Assembly (NCBI RefSeq): GCF_008086175.1
Contig: NZ_VSKM01000001.1
Coordinates: 62,001-126,000 of the forward strand
Source: Bizionia saleffrena
Lineage (GTDB): Bacteria > Bacteroidota > Bacteroidia > Flavobacteriales > Flavobacteriaceae
DNA: 64,000 bases
Reading direction: 5' to 3'
Below the pieces are notes generated by a model. That model was not told where the DNA came from, did no database searches, and saw only the letters and a program-made list of their open reading frames with translations. The position numbers and the translations under genes were made by a program. Numbering within the stretch: position 1 is the stretch's first letter; each line of letters opens with the position of its first letter. Below, piece by piece: positions 51,748 through 60,291 of the stretch.

Positions 51748-52302
51748 ATGAACACTTTTTTTAAATGGTTTATATTAGTTTTACTGGTTGTTGCAGCTGG
51801 TGTATTCTCCTATTCTTACCTTAACGACGGAATTTTTAACGAATCTTTAAGTCCGAAGAAAACAGTGGCCTTTGAAGTTGACGATATAGAACTTAAAGTG
51901 GTTTACAACCGCCCATCTAAAAGAAATCGCGATGTTTTTGGAGCGTTAGTACCGTACAATAAAGTATGGCGAACTGGTGCTAACGAAGCGACTACTTTCG
52001 AAACAAGTAAAAATCTAACAATCGATAATAAATTACTTCCTGCTGGGAAATATACGTTGTGGACGATTCCAAATGATACGTCATGGAATGTTATTTTCAA
52101 CTCTAAAATGTATTCTTGGGGTGTGAATGAAACTATGGAAGCTATGCGCGAACCGCAATACGATGTGGCGACTATTAGGGCTGAACCTCAAAAAATAAGC
52201 ACAACGGTGGAGCAATTTACCATCGCCTTTGATAATTCTACCGATAATTTGTTCTTAACCTTGGCTTGGGATACGACAAAAGTTGCCGTACCTTTGAAAT
52301 AA
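51748..52302 (+). CDS. DUF2911 protein
   Basis: 184 residues. One N-terminal membrane helix (6-24), then a DUF2911 domain: 'VAFEVDDIELKVVYNRPSKR', 'VFGALVPYNKVWRTGANEAT' and 'LPAGKYTLWTIPNDTSWNVI', with 'WGVNE' further on. The family is exported or membrane-anchored in Bacteroidota and of unknown function. TATCTTTA at about 51716-51723 is a one-mismatch -7 box. meaB begins 22 bp downstream, so the two are probably one message, though no functional link is known to me. Confidence 0.85.
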   Translation: MNTFFKWFILVLLVVAAGVFSYSYLNDGIFNESLSPKKTVAFEVDDIELKVVYNRPSKRNRDVFGALVPYNKVWRTGANEATTFETSKNLTIDNKLLPAGKYTLWTIPNDTSWNVIFNSKMYSWGVNETMEAMREPQYDVATIRAEPQKISTTVEQFTIAFDNSTDNLFLTLAWDTTKVAVPLK

Positions 52303-52324
52303 TTAGCATTAAATCATCTCATTT

Positions 52325-53401
52325 TTGACACCTTCTAAAAAATCGGCTTTAAAAGAAAACGATGGCGTTTCGCAACCAGAAACAACCAACGCACTATCGA
52401 TTTCAAAAATTAAAGCAAGCAGAAAAAAAGAACGCTCTGTAGAATCGCTCGTTTCTGCAATTTTAGAAGGAAATATTACTGCTTTAAGTCAGGCAATCAC
52501 TTTAGTAGAAAGCAAAAACCCCCAACATTTAGAAAAAGCAAACGCCATTATAAAACAGTGTTTGCCACACGCTAACACATCGGTCAGAATAGGAATTACG
52601 GGTGTTCCGGGTGTGGGAAAAAGTACGTTTATCGAAGCTTTTGGAATGCATCTTACTGCTATTGGTAAAAAAGTCGCTGTCTTGGCAGTAGACCCCAGTA
52701 GTTCGATTACTAAAGGTAGTATTTTGGGTGATAAGACCAGAATGGAAGATTTAGTAAAAAACAAAAATGCTTTTATTCGACCGTCGGCATCAGGGGCATC
52801 TTTGGGTGGTGTGGCGCGCAAAACACGAGAAAGCATTATTTTATGTGAAGCCGCAGGTTACAACAGTATTATTATAGAAACCGTTGGTGTAGGCCAAAGC
52901 GAAACCGCTGTACATAGTATGGTGGATTTCTTTTTGCTTTTAAAATTGGCTGGTGCCGGCGATGAACTTCAAGGTATTAAACGCGGTATTATTGAAATGG
53001 CCGATAGTATCGCTATTAACAAATCTGATGGAGATAATATTAAAGCCACAAAATTAGCGAAAGTAGAATTTAACCGTGCTTTGCATCTCTATCCTGAAAA
53101 AGCGTCTAACTGGCAACCTAAAGTAACAACGTGTAGCGCCATTAATGAGGAAGGAATTGATGAAATTTGGACGATTATTTCTGATTATGTTACGTTAACA
53201 AAAGGGAACCAGTTTTTTAATGACAATAGAAGAGAGCAGAATAAATTTTGGCTCATTCAAACTATTGAAGAACAACTTAAAAACGACTTTTTTAATAACA
53301 CCGAAGTAAAAGTAGAACTCGCAAAACAGCTTCAGTTGATAGAAGATAATAAAACGACACCGTTTGTTGCAGCCGATTATCTATTAAAATTGAAAGTATA
53401 A
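52325..53401 (+). CDS. meaB: Methylmalonyl-CoA mutase-associated GTPase MeaB
   Basis: 358 residues from a TTG start (52325). G3E P-loop GTPase that protects and reloads adenosylcobalamin-dependent methylmalonyl-CoA mutase. Walker A 'RIGITGVPGVGKSTFIEAFG' (about 88-107), 'VAVLAVDPSSSITKGSILGD', 'AFIRPSASGASLGGVARKTR', 'YNSIIIETVGVGQSETAVHS' and the base-recognition motif 'SIAINKSDGDNI' (NKSD). The N-terminal helical arm and C-terminal dimerisation arm are both present, and length fits the family. The first 30 residues are low complexity, so a later start (for example near MeaB-typical 'RSVESLVSAI') cannot be excluded. Mutase genes are not in the window. Confidence 0.94.
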   Translation: MTPSKKSALKENDGVSQPETTNALSISKIKASRKKERSVESLVSAILEGNITALSQAITLVESKNPQHLEKANAIIKQCLPHANTSVRIGITGVPGVGKSTFIEAFGMHLTAIGKKVAVLAVDPSSSITKGSILGDKTRMEDLVKNKNAFIRPSASGASLGGVARKTRESIILCEAAGYNSIIIETVGVGQSETAVHSMVDFFLLLKLAGAGDELQGIKRGIIEMADSIAINKSDGDNIKATKLAKVEFNRALHLYPEKASNWQPKVTTCSAINEEGIDEIWTIISDYVTLTKGNQFFNDNRREQNKFWLIQTIEEQLKNDFFNNTEVKVELAKQLQLIEDNKTTPFVAADYLLKLKV

Positions 53402-53421
53402 TACTTCATTTGAAACTCCAA

Positions 53422-54363
53422 TTACAGAAAATTCTTGGTGTACCACGCCACTTGCTTTTCTACCGATTCTAGTAAGGTCGTTTTAGGATTGTAATTCAAT
53501 AGTCGTTTTGCTTTTTCAATAGTTGCTTTCGTACGCAATTGATCGCCAGCACGTGCAGCGACTTTATTAATAGCAATGGATTGCCCAATCACTTTTTCTA
53601 CCGCCTCAATCCCCTCTTGAGTGGTATGTTCTACTTCGGTTCCTAAGTTTATAATTTCACCATCTACAGCCGTTTCGCTACCAATAACACTTACAATACC
53701 ATCTACAATATCGCCAACATAAGTAAAGCTACGCAGGTGCGTCGCACTACCTTGATATAACGGAAAAGCATTACCATTATACGCACAAGCAATGAGTTTG
53801 GTGTACATTTTCTCTGGGCGTTCGCGTGGCCCGATAACAGAATATAAACGTAGCGAACACGCTTTAAATAGCGTTTCTCTACTTTTTTGAAGCACCAATT
53901 GTTCGGCTGCTAATTTTGTAACACCGTAATGAGATGCTGGTTGTGGCGCCACATCTTCTGGGAACGTTGCTTCCAATCCGTAGATTGACGACGTACCGAT
54001 GTTTACCAATAACTCTAACGTTTTAAGCTGTGATGCATAATCGATTAATTGCTTCGTTGCTAAGATATTGTTGGTAAAATAATCTTCGAACGTTGACGCT
54101 GCCGAAATACCTGGCTGCGCCGCAAAATGAAAGATATAATTAATATCTTGAGGTAAAATCGCACATAAATCATCCGTGCGTAAATCACCTTTTATAATGG
54201 CAATCCCTTTCTCACGCAAAGCCTGTTCGTTTAACTGCTTCAATTCTAGACTGTAATATGGATTAAAGTTATCTAAACCAATGACGTCGTGCCCCATTTC
54301 TTTCAGTCTTTCGCACGTATGCGATCCAATAAATCCTGCAGCTCCTGTTACTAATACTTTCAT
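53422..54363 (-). CDS. NAD-dependent sugar epimerase/dehydratase
   Basis: 313 residues from ATG 54363 (MKVLVTGAAGFIGSHTCERL); the ATG at 54393 adds a non-homologous lead and is rejected. Extended SDR with the GxxGxxG NAD motif, 'INYIFHFAAQPGISAASTFE', the Ser of 'LVNIGTSSIYG' and the catalytic 'SHYGVTKLAAEQLV' (YxxxK). Closest in pattern to UDP-glucuronate/UDP-glucose 4-epimerases. It is divergent from a GT2/LAB_N/GT39 cluster and may supply its sugar nucleotide (inference). Exact reaction unknown. Confidence 0.83.
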   Translation of the reverse strand: MKVLVTGAAGFIGSHTCERLKEMGHDVIGLDNFNPYYSLELKQLNEQALREKGIAIIKGDLRTDDLCAILPQDINYIFHFAAQPGISAASTFEDYFTNNILATKQLIDYASQLKTLELLVNIGTSSIYGLEATFPEDVAPQPASHYGVTKLAAEQLVLQKSRETLFKACSLRLYSVIGPRERPEKMYTKLIACAYNGNAFPLYQGSATHLRSFTYVGDIVDGIVSVIGSETAVDGEIINLGTEVEHTTQEGIEAVEKVIGQSIAINKVAARAGDQLRTKATIEKAKRLLNYNPKTTLLESVEKQVAWYTKNFL

Positions 54364-54432
54364 AAATTTCAAAATCGTAGTACAAAGAAACATATTTTAT
54401 TTCATACTCATTTTCAATTCTTAAAAAAACAA

Positions 54433-54440
54433 TACATTTG
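54433..54440 (+). promoter_or_regulatory. -7 box of the GT2-LAB_N-GT39 operon
   Basis: TACATTTG at 54433-54440 is a perfect TAnnTTTG; the start codon follows at 54459. The -33 region is T-rich without TTG (ATTTTCAATTC near 54410). Good -7 box, partial promoter. Confidence 0.45.
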
Positions 54441-54458
54441 CAGTGTTAATACTTATTT

Positions 54459-55172
54459 ATGAACTACGATTTTACAATAGTTGTACCGGTTTACAACGAA
54501 GAAGATAATTTATTACGTGTTGAAACCGAATTACTAGCGTACACCAAAAAAGCGTCGAAAAAAACTAAAATACTCTTTGTAAACGATGGTTCTAAAGATA
54601 AAAGCCAAGAGCTTATTGAACTCATTGCAGCTAGAAATCCTGAATTTTCTTTTATTTCATTCTATGAGAACCGCGGCTTAAGCGCCGCTATTAAAGCAGG
54701 TTTCGATTATACCAAAACACCTTTGGTAGGTTATATAGACTCCGATTTACAAACTGCTCCAGACGATTTTAATTTATTGTTAGCGCATATTGGCGATAAC
54801 GACTTGGTAACGGGCGTTCGCGAGAATAGAAAAGACAGCTTTGTTAAAAATATGTCGTCTACCATTGCCAATGGCATCAGGCGCAGTTTTACGAGTGACG
54901 GCATGGACGATACCGGTTGCCCACTAAAAGTTATTAAAACTGATTATGCCAAACGTATTCCTATGTTTAAAGGTTTGCATCGTTTTTTACCGGCAATGAT
55001 TTTATTGCAAAAGGGACGCATTAAACAAGTCCCTGTACAGCATTTTCCGCGTCTCGCTGGCGAAGCTAAGTTTGGAGTTTGGAACCGTTTGCTGGGGCCA
55101 TTAATGGACTGTTTCGCCTATTTATGGATGAAAAAAAAGTATATTAATTATACCGTAGCAAAACAGGGATAA
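54459..55172 (+). CDS. Glycosyltransferase family 2, polyprenyl-phosphate sugar synthase type
   Basis: 237 residues. 'FTIVVPVYNEEDNLLRVETE', 'KILFVNDGSKDKSQELIELI' and 'LVGYIDSDLQTAPDDFNLLL' with the DSD motif match ArnC/DPM1-like enzymes that place one sugar on undecaprenyl phosphate. 'DDTGCPLKVIKTDYAKRIPM' and 'FHRFLPAMILLQKGRIKQV'-like context give the acceptor half. It lacks the C-terminal membrane pair of ArnC. It overlaps the next gene by one base. Together with LAB_N and GT39 it forms a lipid-linked sugar transfer module. Confidence 0.86.
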   Translation: MNYDFTIVVPVYNEEDNLLRVETELLAYTKKASKKTKILFVNDGSKDKSQELIELIAARNPEFSFISFYENRGLSAAIKAGFDYTKTPLVGYIDSDLQTAPDDFNLLLAHIGDNDLVTGVRENRKDSFVKNMSSTIANGIRRSFTSDGMDDTGCPLKVIKTDYAKRIPMFKGLHRFLPAMILLQKGRIKQVPVQHFPRLAGEAKFGVWNRLLGPLMDCFAYLWMKKKYINYTVAKQG

Positions 55173-55804
55173 TGAGCGACTGGATCATTTATAGTATAGG
55201 TTTCTTCGCGCAATTATTGTTCTCTGCGCGTTTAGTTGTACAATGGCTTACCAGCGAAAAACAAAAGCGCGTGATAACACCTACACTATTTTGGACCTTA
55301 AGCTTAGTCGCTTCGTTTCTACTTTTTATTTACGGATATTTACGTAATGATTTTGCCATCATGTTAGGACAAGGTCTTACCTACTTTATTTACATTAGGA
55401 ATTTACAATTACAAAACCAATGGCAGAGATATCCCGCGATTATCCGTTATATTTTATTATTTATGCCTGGATTTATAACGATATTTTACTTTAACAATAA
55501 TAATATTGACGTTACTCTATTGTTTAAAAATGAAAGTATACCTGTCTGGTTACTTATTTTAGGTATTGTATCACAAACTGTTTTCACCTTCCGTTTTGTG
55601 TACCAATGGTTATATTCCGAAAAACATAAAACGTCCTCTTTACCTTTCGGTTTTTGGGCCTTGAGTTTAGTAGGATCTCTTCTTATCTTAGCGTATGCCA
55701 TCTTTCGAAAAGATCCTGTACTGTTAGTTGGTCATATATTAGGAGCGACCATTTATGTTAGAAATTTAATTTTATTAAAAAAACAAGATGCCCAAACTAC
55801 TTAA
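55172..55804 (+). CDS. Membrane protein with two LAB_N domains
   Basis: 210 residues, about six membrane segments. It contains the same 65-residue pattern twice: 'QLLFSARLVVQWLTSEKQKR' (about 10-29) with 'FWTLSLVASFLLFIYGYLRN', and 'QTVFTFRFVYQWLYSEKHKT' (about 135-154) with 'FWALSLVGSLLILAYAIFRK'. This is the lipid-A-disaccharide-synthase N-terminal (LAB_N) domain, which also occurs alone in proteins that help flip or present polyprenyl-P-sugars for lipid A modification. It overlaps its neighbours by 1 and 17 bp. A flippase or accessory role is inferred from context. Confidence 0.82.
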   Translation: MSDWIIYSIGFFAQLLFSARLVVQWLTSEKQKRVITPTLFWTLSLVASFLLFIYGYLRNDFAIMLGQGLTYFIYIRNLQLQNQWQRYPAIIRYILLFMPGFITIFYFNNNNIDVTLLFKNESIPVWLLILGIVSQTVFTFRFVYQWLYSEKHKTSSLPFGFWALSLVGSLLILAYAIFRKDPVLLVGHILGATIYVRNLILLKKQDAQTT

Positions 55805-57422
55805 AGAATATCCGATACTTACGATTTGTTTATTGGTAGCCTTAATGCTATTACCACAATTAGATGCCATTCAAGTATCTATTATGGAAGCACGAAATTT
55901 TGTCACCGCTCGCGAAATGGTTTTAAACGATAATTGGTTGCTAACGACTATGAATGGAGAACCTCGTTACCAAAAGCCTCCGTTACCTACTTGGCTTACT
56001 GCCTTCTCGGGATTGTTTTTTGGCATTAAGAGTGTTTTTGGTATGCGCTTACCCGCTGTTCTCTTAGTAATGGTAACAGGATCTTTTATGTATAAGCTCT
56101 CGAGAAGCATGTTAAAAAGCAGAAGCCACGCTTTAATTAATGCCCTCATTGTTGTAACCTCTTTTTACGTCATCGGGATTGTTATTGAAGCCCCTTGGGA
56201 TATCTTTACGCACGGTTTTATGTTGGTAGCCATTTTTCATTTGCACAAGTTATTTAAAGCCGAGGGCGTGGTGTGGAAACATACCGTAGTCGCCGGTTTG
56301 TTTATCGGTTTTTCTATTTTAAGTAAAGGTCCCGTCTCGTTTTACGCCTTATTATTACCCTTTTTAATCGCTTATGGCGTCACTTTTAAATATAAAAATG
56401 CTAAAGCAAAAGTATTCTCCTTTTTTAGTGTACTCGTTATTGCTTTAGTCGTTGGTGGCCTCTGGTATGTTTATGTGCGTTTAAACGATCCTACAACTTT
56501 TAATGCGATTACCGAAAAAGAAACTGGCAATTGGACGAGTTATAATGTTAGGCCCTTTTACTACTATTGGAGCTTTTTTATACAAAGTGGTTTATGGACT
56601 ATTCCCGCATTTATAAGTTTACTTTTTCCATATTTAAAAACACGAGTTAGCAATTATAAAGCTTATAAATTTAGTTTACTATGGACTATTTTAGCCGTGG
56701 TCTTACTCTCGATTATTCCAGAGAAAAAATCGCGATACTTAATGCCCGTTTTAATTCCGTTAGCTTTTAATATTGGTTTCTATATTGAATACTTAATCCG
56801 TCGTTTTAAAGACATAAAAGACAAGCGCGAAACGTTACCTGTATATTTCAATTTCGGATTAATAGGCACTATCGGTATTGCGTTTCCCATTGTGTTTTAT
56901 ATTCTATTTAAATCCGAATTGCAGCAGCATTGGTTACCGTTTGTTTTAGCATCTATCGTATTAGTGACTCTGGGCGTGTTTATTCTATTGCGACTAAAAC
57001 AGAAAAATATGAAGCACGTTTTTTTATTAACAGTACTCTTTTTTGCTGCTGTGTTTGCTGTGGGATTACCGCTAATGCAATTATTTAAAAATGATGATTT
57101 CAATTCTATAGCCACGTTAAAAAATGATAACGATACGCGTGGTATTCCTTTGTATTCCTTTAAATACGTCGCTCCAGAAACCATTTGGCAATATGGTGAT
57201 ATGATACCGCGAATTCCTTATAAAAATAACGCTTTTCAATTTCCTTCGGAATCTAAATTTGGAGTGCTAACTAATCTCTTATCGGCTGAAGATTTAAAGC
57301 TTTTAAAAGATAATTTTAACGTAAAAGAAGTGGAAACTTACGATTTAAACCAGGCCAAAGAAGGGACGCAACACTACAACGACCGTTTAACAAATACGTT
57401 TTATATTCTTAGTGAGAAGTAG
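55788..57422 (+). CDS. GT39/ArnT-like glycosyltransferase
   Basis: 544 residues with about twelve hydrophobic segments, a GT-C enzyme. The first periplasmic loop 'VSIMEARNFVTAREMVLNDN' and 'NGEPRYQKPPLPTWLTAFSG' carry the acidic/RxxKPP signature of ArnT/PMT proteins that move a sugar from undecaprenyl phosphate to lipid A or another target. 'LIGFSILSKGPVSFYALLLP'-like context follows, and 'SIIPEKKSRYLMPVLIPLAF' is the conserved helix end. The C-terminal 120 residues are soluble and periplasmic. Last gene of the operon. The target may be lipid A, as in the FlmK and ArnT systems, but that is inference. Confidence 0.85.
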   Translation: MPKLLKEYPILTICLLVALMLLPQLDAIQVSIMEARNFVTAREMVLNDNWLLTTMNGEPRYQKPPLPTWLTAFSGLFFGIKSVFGMRLPAVLLVMVTGSFMYKLSRSMLKSRSHALINALIVVTSFYVIGIVIEAPWDIFTHGFMLVAIFHLHKLFKAEGVVWKHTVVAGLFIGFSILSKGPVSFYALLLPFLIAYGVTFKYKNAKAKVFSFFSVLVIALVVGGLWYVYVRLNDPTTFNAITEKETGNWTSYNVRPFYYYWSFFIQSGLWTIPAFISLLFPYLKTRVSNYKAYKFSLLWTILAVVLLSIIPEKKSRYLMPVLIPLAFNIGFYIEYLIRRFKDIKDKRETLPVYFNFGLIGTIGIAFPIVFYILFKSELQQHWLPFVLASIVLVTLGVFILLRLKQKNMKHVFLLTVLFFAAVFAVGLPLMQLFKNDDFNSIATLKNDNDTRGIPLYSFKYVAPETIWQYGDMIPRIPYKNNAFQFPSESKFGVLTNLLSAEDLKLLKDNFNVKEVETYDLNQAKEGTQHYNDRLTNTFYILSEK

Positions 57423-57974
57423 AGGTTTTTACGTTTAGAATGCCCTAGGGAGCAGACAGGAATTTTATGTGGCGTTAATCAGCGTTTTTGTATTCATTCT
57501 TGATAGTTAAAGGGATTATTTTTAATCTAAAGTTGTCAGCGCTGATTAATTAAATTCCTATTATACTTTCGGTAAAACAGTCTGATTTTCATTATCAATC
57601 AAATATCCGTTACTATAAATGTGATTGGTTTTATGTTGACGAAAAACCTCAACTCTTTCTGAGTTCTACTTTCAAATTGGTTATCGATAGCTACATTAAT
57701 AATTCCTTTATTTTGTTTTTGGCCAGAAACGCATTTGTAGCACTCAATATATATTATTTAAAAGATAGTTAGTCCTGAAATATTTTCTGGTGGAATTTAG
57801 TTTTAGATATCAATACTTATGCTAATAGTAGCATTTATAATCAAAATTCGGCTTTCCAAAATGTAGTACAAACCCTTTATTAATTTGATTTTAACCGTGC
57901 ATCCCGAATTAAAAGATAGAAGTATAAACACTGTTAATATTTATTTCATTCCATAATTTTCAGCATATAACTAA
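57423..57974. other. 552-bp gap with a possible decayed gene
   Basis: No intact gene. Minus-strand frames at 57561-57757 read like protein fragments (see the pseudogene entry). CAGCGCTG at 57538-57545 is a small palindrome. The rest shows nothing I can name. Confidence 0.5.
57561..57757 (-). pseudogene. Possible decayed gene remnant
   Basis: On the minus strand one frame reads 'YKCVSGQKQNKGIINVAIDN' then 'QFESRTQKEL' (from about 57757 down to 57650). After a one-base shift another frame reads 'RQHKTNHIYSNGYLIDNENQ' then 'TVLPKV' and a stop at 57561. Composition looks like real protein and the two frames join at one point, as after a single indel. No family is recognised and chance is not excluded. 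Confidence 0.25.
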
Positions 57975-58550
57975 CTACTTAGCCACCGTAAAGCGTTTTT
58001 GCACATAGCGTTCTAATCTATAAAACCCATACCCTGAAACTCCTCCGAAAACCATTCCGCTTAAAATATCTAAAGGAAAGTGTACCCCAATATACACACG
58101 ACTGTACGCCATAAATAACGACCACACAATCATAATATAAATTAAGTATTTAAATCGGTATTGCAGCATTTTCCCTGTAAAAATAGCGACTGCCATACTA
58201 TTACTAGCGTGTCCAGAGAAATAACCATAACGACCTCCACAATGCGATTTCACTAAACGCATTATATCTACCAAGCTTTCGTCTTGGCAGGGTCTAAGTC
58301 GTTTTACACCGTGTTTAAACAAATTGGTTACCTGATCTGTAAACGTGATCATTAATACGATGATGATTACGGTTAGTACAAACATTTTTGAATTCAATTT
58401 TTTGTACATTAAAAACACCAAAACGGCATACAACGGAATCCAATTAAATTTGGCAGTAAAAAACATCCAGAAAGCATCCCAATAGACGTTTCCCATTCCG
58501 TTTAAGTATAAAAATAAGTCTTTATCTAACTCTACAAGTTGTTCTAACAT
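57975..58550 (-). CDS. PAP2-family phosphatase
   Basis: 191 residues, five to six membrane segments. The three phosphatase motifs are present: 'LFKHGVKRLRPCQ' (K-x6-RP), 'GYFSGHASNSMAVAIF' (SGH) and 'YSRVYIGVHFPLDILSGMVF' (SR-x5-H-x3-D). Acts on the periplasmic side on lipid phosphates such as undecaprenyl pyrophosphate, phosphatidylglycerol phosphate or lipid A. The N-terminus 'QLVELDKDLFLYLNGMGNVY' is typical of the Bacteroidota subgroup. Standing near the GT39 module, it could recycle the lipid carrier or trim lipid A, but it has its own transcript direction. Confidence 0.9.
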   Translation of the reverse strand: MLEQLVELDKDLFLYLNGMGNVYWDAFWMFFTAKFNWIPLYAVLVFLMYKKLNSKMFVLTVIIIVLMITFTDQVTNLFKHGVKRLRPCQDESLVDIMRLVKSHCGGRYGYFSGHASNSMAVAIFTGKMLQYRFKYLIYIMIVWSLFMAYSRVYIGVHFPLDILSGMVFGGVSGYGFYRLERYVQKRFTVAK

Positions 58551-58562
58551 TTAAAATATTTT

Positions 58563-58604
58563 GGGCGTTACCATTAGGTCGGGCTTTTGGCAATTGCTTC
58601 CCGA
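58563..58604. repeat. Fragment resembling a dispersed Flavobacteriaceae intergenic repeat
   Basis: GGGCGTTACC (58563-58572) followed by GGTCGGGC (58577-58584) and a CCCGAAA end at 58600-58606, with CGGG/CCCG able to pair. I recall similar GGGCGTTACC...GGTCGGGCTTT segments after genes in related genomes; only a search could confirm it. No gene covers it. Confidence 0.25.
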
Positions 58605-58682
58605 AAAAACACGAGAGCATCAACTTCGAAGTAATCTCGAATACTTCTCTATAGTACTAAAATGAATATAATACTTATCGTA

Positions 58683-58910
58683 TTAATCATCGTATCTTAA
58701 AACCTCTCTATCGTAAAAAGCAGTCGCTAATTCAATTAAGTTTTCGGTTTCTAATTCTAGTTCTTTCTCATCATCTTGGTCAAACTCTTCTAACCATTCC
58801 ACCTCATCATCTTCTAAATTTATAATAAACATAGGGAATTCTGTATGTATCACAAAAATAGCATTCGGTAAATCGGTATTATCACCGAGTATAAATTTAG
58901 GCAGTTCCAT
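58683..58910 (-). CDS. Small acidic hypothetical protein
   Basis: 75 residues from ATG 58910 (MELPKFILGDNTDLPNAIFV); the ATG at 58931 would add seven residues and overlap the MATE gene. It contains 'IHTEFPMFIINLEDDEVEWL' and a run of D/E in 'EEFDQDDEKELELETENLIE'. No family is known to me by name, but the layout of a short beta part plus acidic helix looks like a real, conserved small protein, not chance. It starts 7 bp after the MATE stop, so the two are co-transcribed. No signal peptide, so it is cytoplasmic. Function unknown. Confidence 0.7.
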   Translation of the reverse strand: MELPKFILGDNTDLPNAIFVIHTEFPMFIINLEDDEVEWLEEFDQDDEKELELETENLIELATAFYDREVLRYDD

Positions 58911-58917
58911 AGATAAT

Positions 58918-60291
58918 TTATTTTTGAGCAATTAATTTTTTTGTAAGGTAATTAAATCGAATATATAATAAAATAGAAGCGGTAGTTAATCCTGCAATTA
59001 ATCCCATCCAGATACCAAAACTAGAAAAATACGCTTCGGTTCCAAAATAATAACTAATAGGAAACCCTATTAACCAATAAGAAATAAACGTCAAAATCGT
59101 CGGTATTTTCACATCTTGCAACCCTCGCAACGCTCCCAAAACGACGACTTGAATACTATCGCTAATTTGAAATACCGCTGCAGCCAACAATAATTTTGAG
59201 GCAATACTTACCACTTCCATGTTATCTTCATAGTTAATAACATCATCAAAATCGACATAAATTCGTGGTAAATATTCGCGGAATGCCAAAAATAGTAAGG
59301 CGAAAAAGAGCGCTAAGATAGTGCCTAATAAGAAAAGTGAAAAAGCGATACGTCTTAGCTCATAATAGTTTTTTAATCCCTTTTGGTTCCCCACCCGTAT
59401 CATTGCCGCAACACTTAAGCCTGTAACCACCATAAACGTCATAGAACTTAAGTTTAAAGCAATTTGGTTCGCTGCTTGTGGGTTTTTACCCAGCAACCCA
59501 CTTAACCATACCGCCGAGGTAAAGATACCGACCTCAAAAAACATTTGCATAGCACTAGGCGTACCTAGATTTATTATCTTTCTAAGCATTAATTTATCTA
59601 AAACAAATAATTTTATGTTGGTAACAAAGTAACGGCTTTTGTCTTTCTTCTTTAATAAATACCATAAGTACCACAACATCACGAAACGCGATATTAAAGT
59701 ACCGTAAGCTGCACCAACGATACCGTATTCTGGGAAGCCAAACTTACCAAAAATGAATAAATAATTTAAAACGATATTAATTAAGTTCCCAATAATAGAC
59801 GCATACATTGGGTATTTTGTCATAGACATACCATCGCTAAACTGCTTAAAGGCCTGGAATACTATTAAGGGGATAAGGGAGAACGCCACCAAATCTAAAT
59901 AAGGCAGTGCCAAATCCACAACCTCAACAGGCTGTTTCATTAAGTACATTAAAGGTTTTGCAAAAAAGATAAGTAAGAAAAGTAAAATGCCTAAAACCGT
60001 ACATAAGACTAACCCGTGCTTAAATGCCGACTTACCGTCTTCTTTATTATTAGCCGAATCTGCCTCGGCAGCTAACGGCGTAATGGCGGTACTAAACCCG
60101 ATACCAATAGACATTGCGATAAACATAAAACTGTTTCCTAAAGAAACCGCTGCGAGCTCGGCAGTACCTAACTGCCCAACCATAATATTATCTACAAAAC
60201 TGACAAAGGTATGACCCAACATACCCAGCATAACAGGCGCTGCGAGTTGCCAATTGTATTTAAACTCTTTAGTGTACTTACTTAAAATCAT
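58918..60291 (-). CDS. MATE-family efflux transporter
   Basis: 457 residues, twelve hydrophobic segments in two similar halves. 'YNWQLAAPVMLGMLGHTFVS' and 'FVDNIMVGQLGTAELAAVSL' are the start of the first MatE domain. 'LRKIINLGTPSAMQMFFEVG' and 'SGLLGKNPQAANQIALNLSS' start the second. NorM-like exporters of this type use Na+ or H+ to expel cationic drugs or metabolites. A TACTTTTG box (60303-60296) lies only five bases before the ATG, which would give an almost leaderless message. The small acidic protein gene follows 7 bp downstream. Confidence 0.92.
   Translation of the reverse strand: MILSKYTKEFKYNWQLAAPVMLGMLGHTFVSFVDNIMVGQLGTAELAAVSLGNSFMFIAMSIGIGFSTAITPLAAEADSANNKEDGKSAFKHGLVLCTVLGILLFLLIFFAKPLMYLMKQPVEVVDLALPYLDLVAFSLIPLIVFQAFKQFSDGMSMTKYPMYASIIGNLINIVLNYLFIFGKFGFPEYGIVGAAYGTLISRFVMLWYLWYLLKKKDKSRYFVTNIKLFVLDKLMLRKIINLGTPSAMQMFFEVGIFTSAVWLSGLLGKNPQAANQIALNLSSMTFMVVTGLSVAAMIRVGNQKGLKNYYELRRIAFSLFLLGTILALFFALLFLAFREYLPRIYVDFDDVINYEDNMEVVSIASKLLLAAAVFQISDSIQVVVLGALRGLQDVKIPTILTFISYWLIGFPISYYFGTEAYFSSFGIWMGLIAGLTTASILLYIRFNYLTKKLIAQK

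Noticed and set aside
52489-52836. 115-residue minus-strand reading frame opposite meaB
   Set aside because: It covers the antisense of the conserved GTPase core and is a shadow of it.
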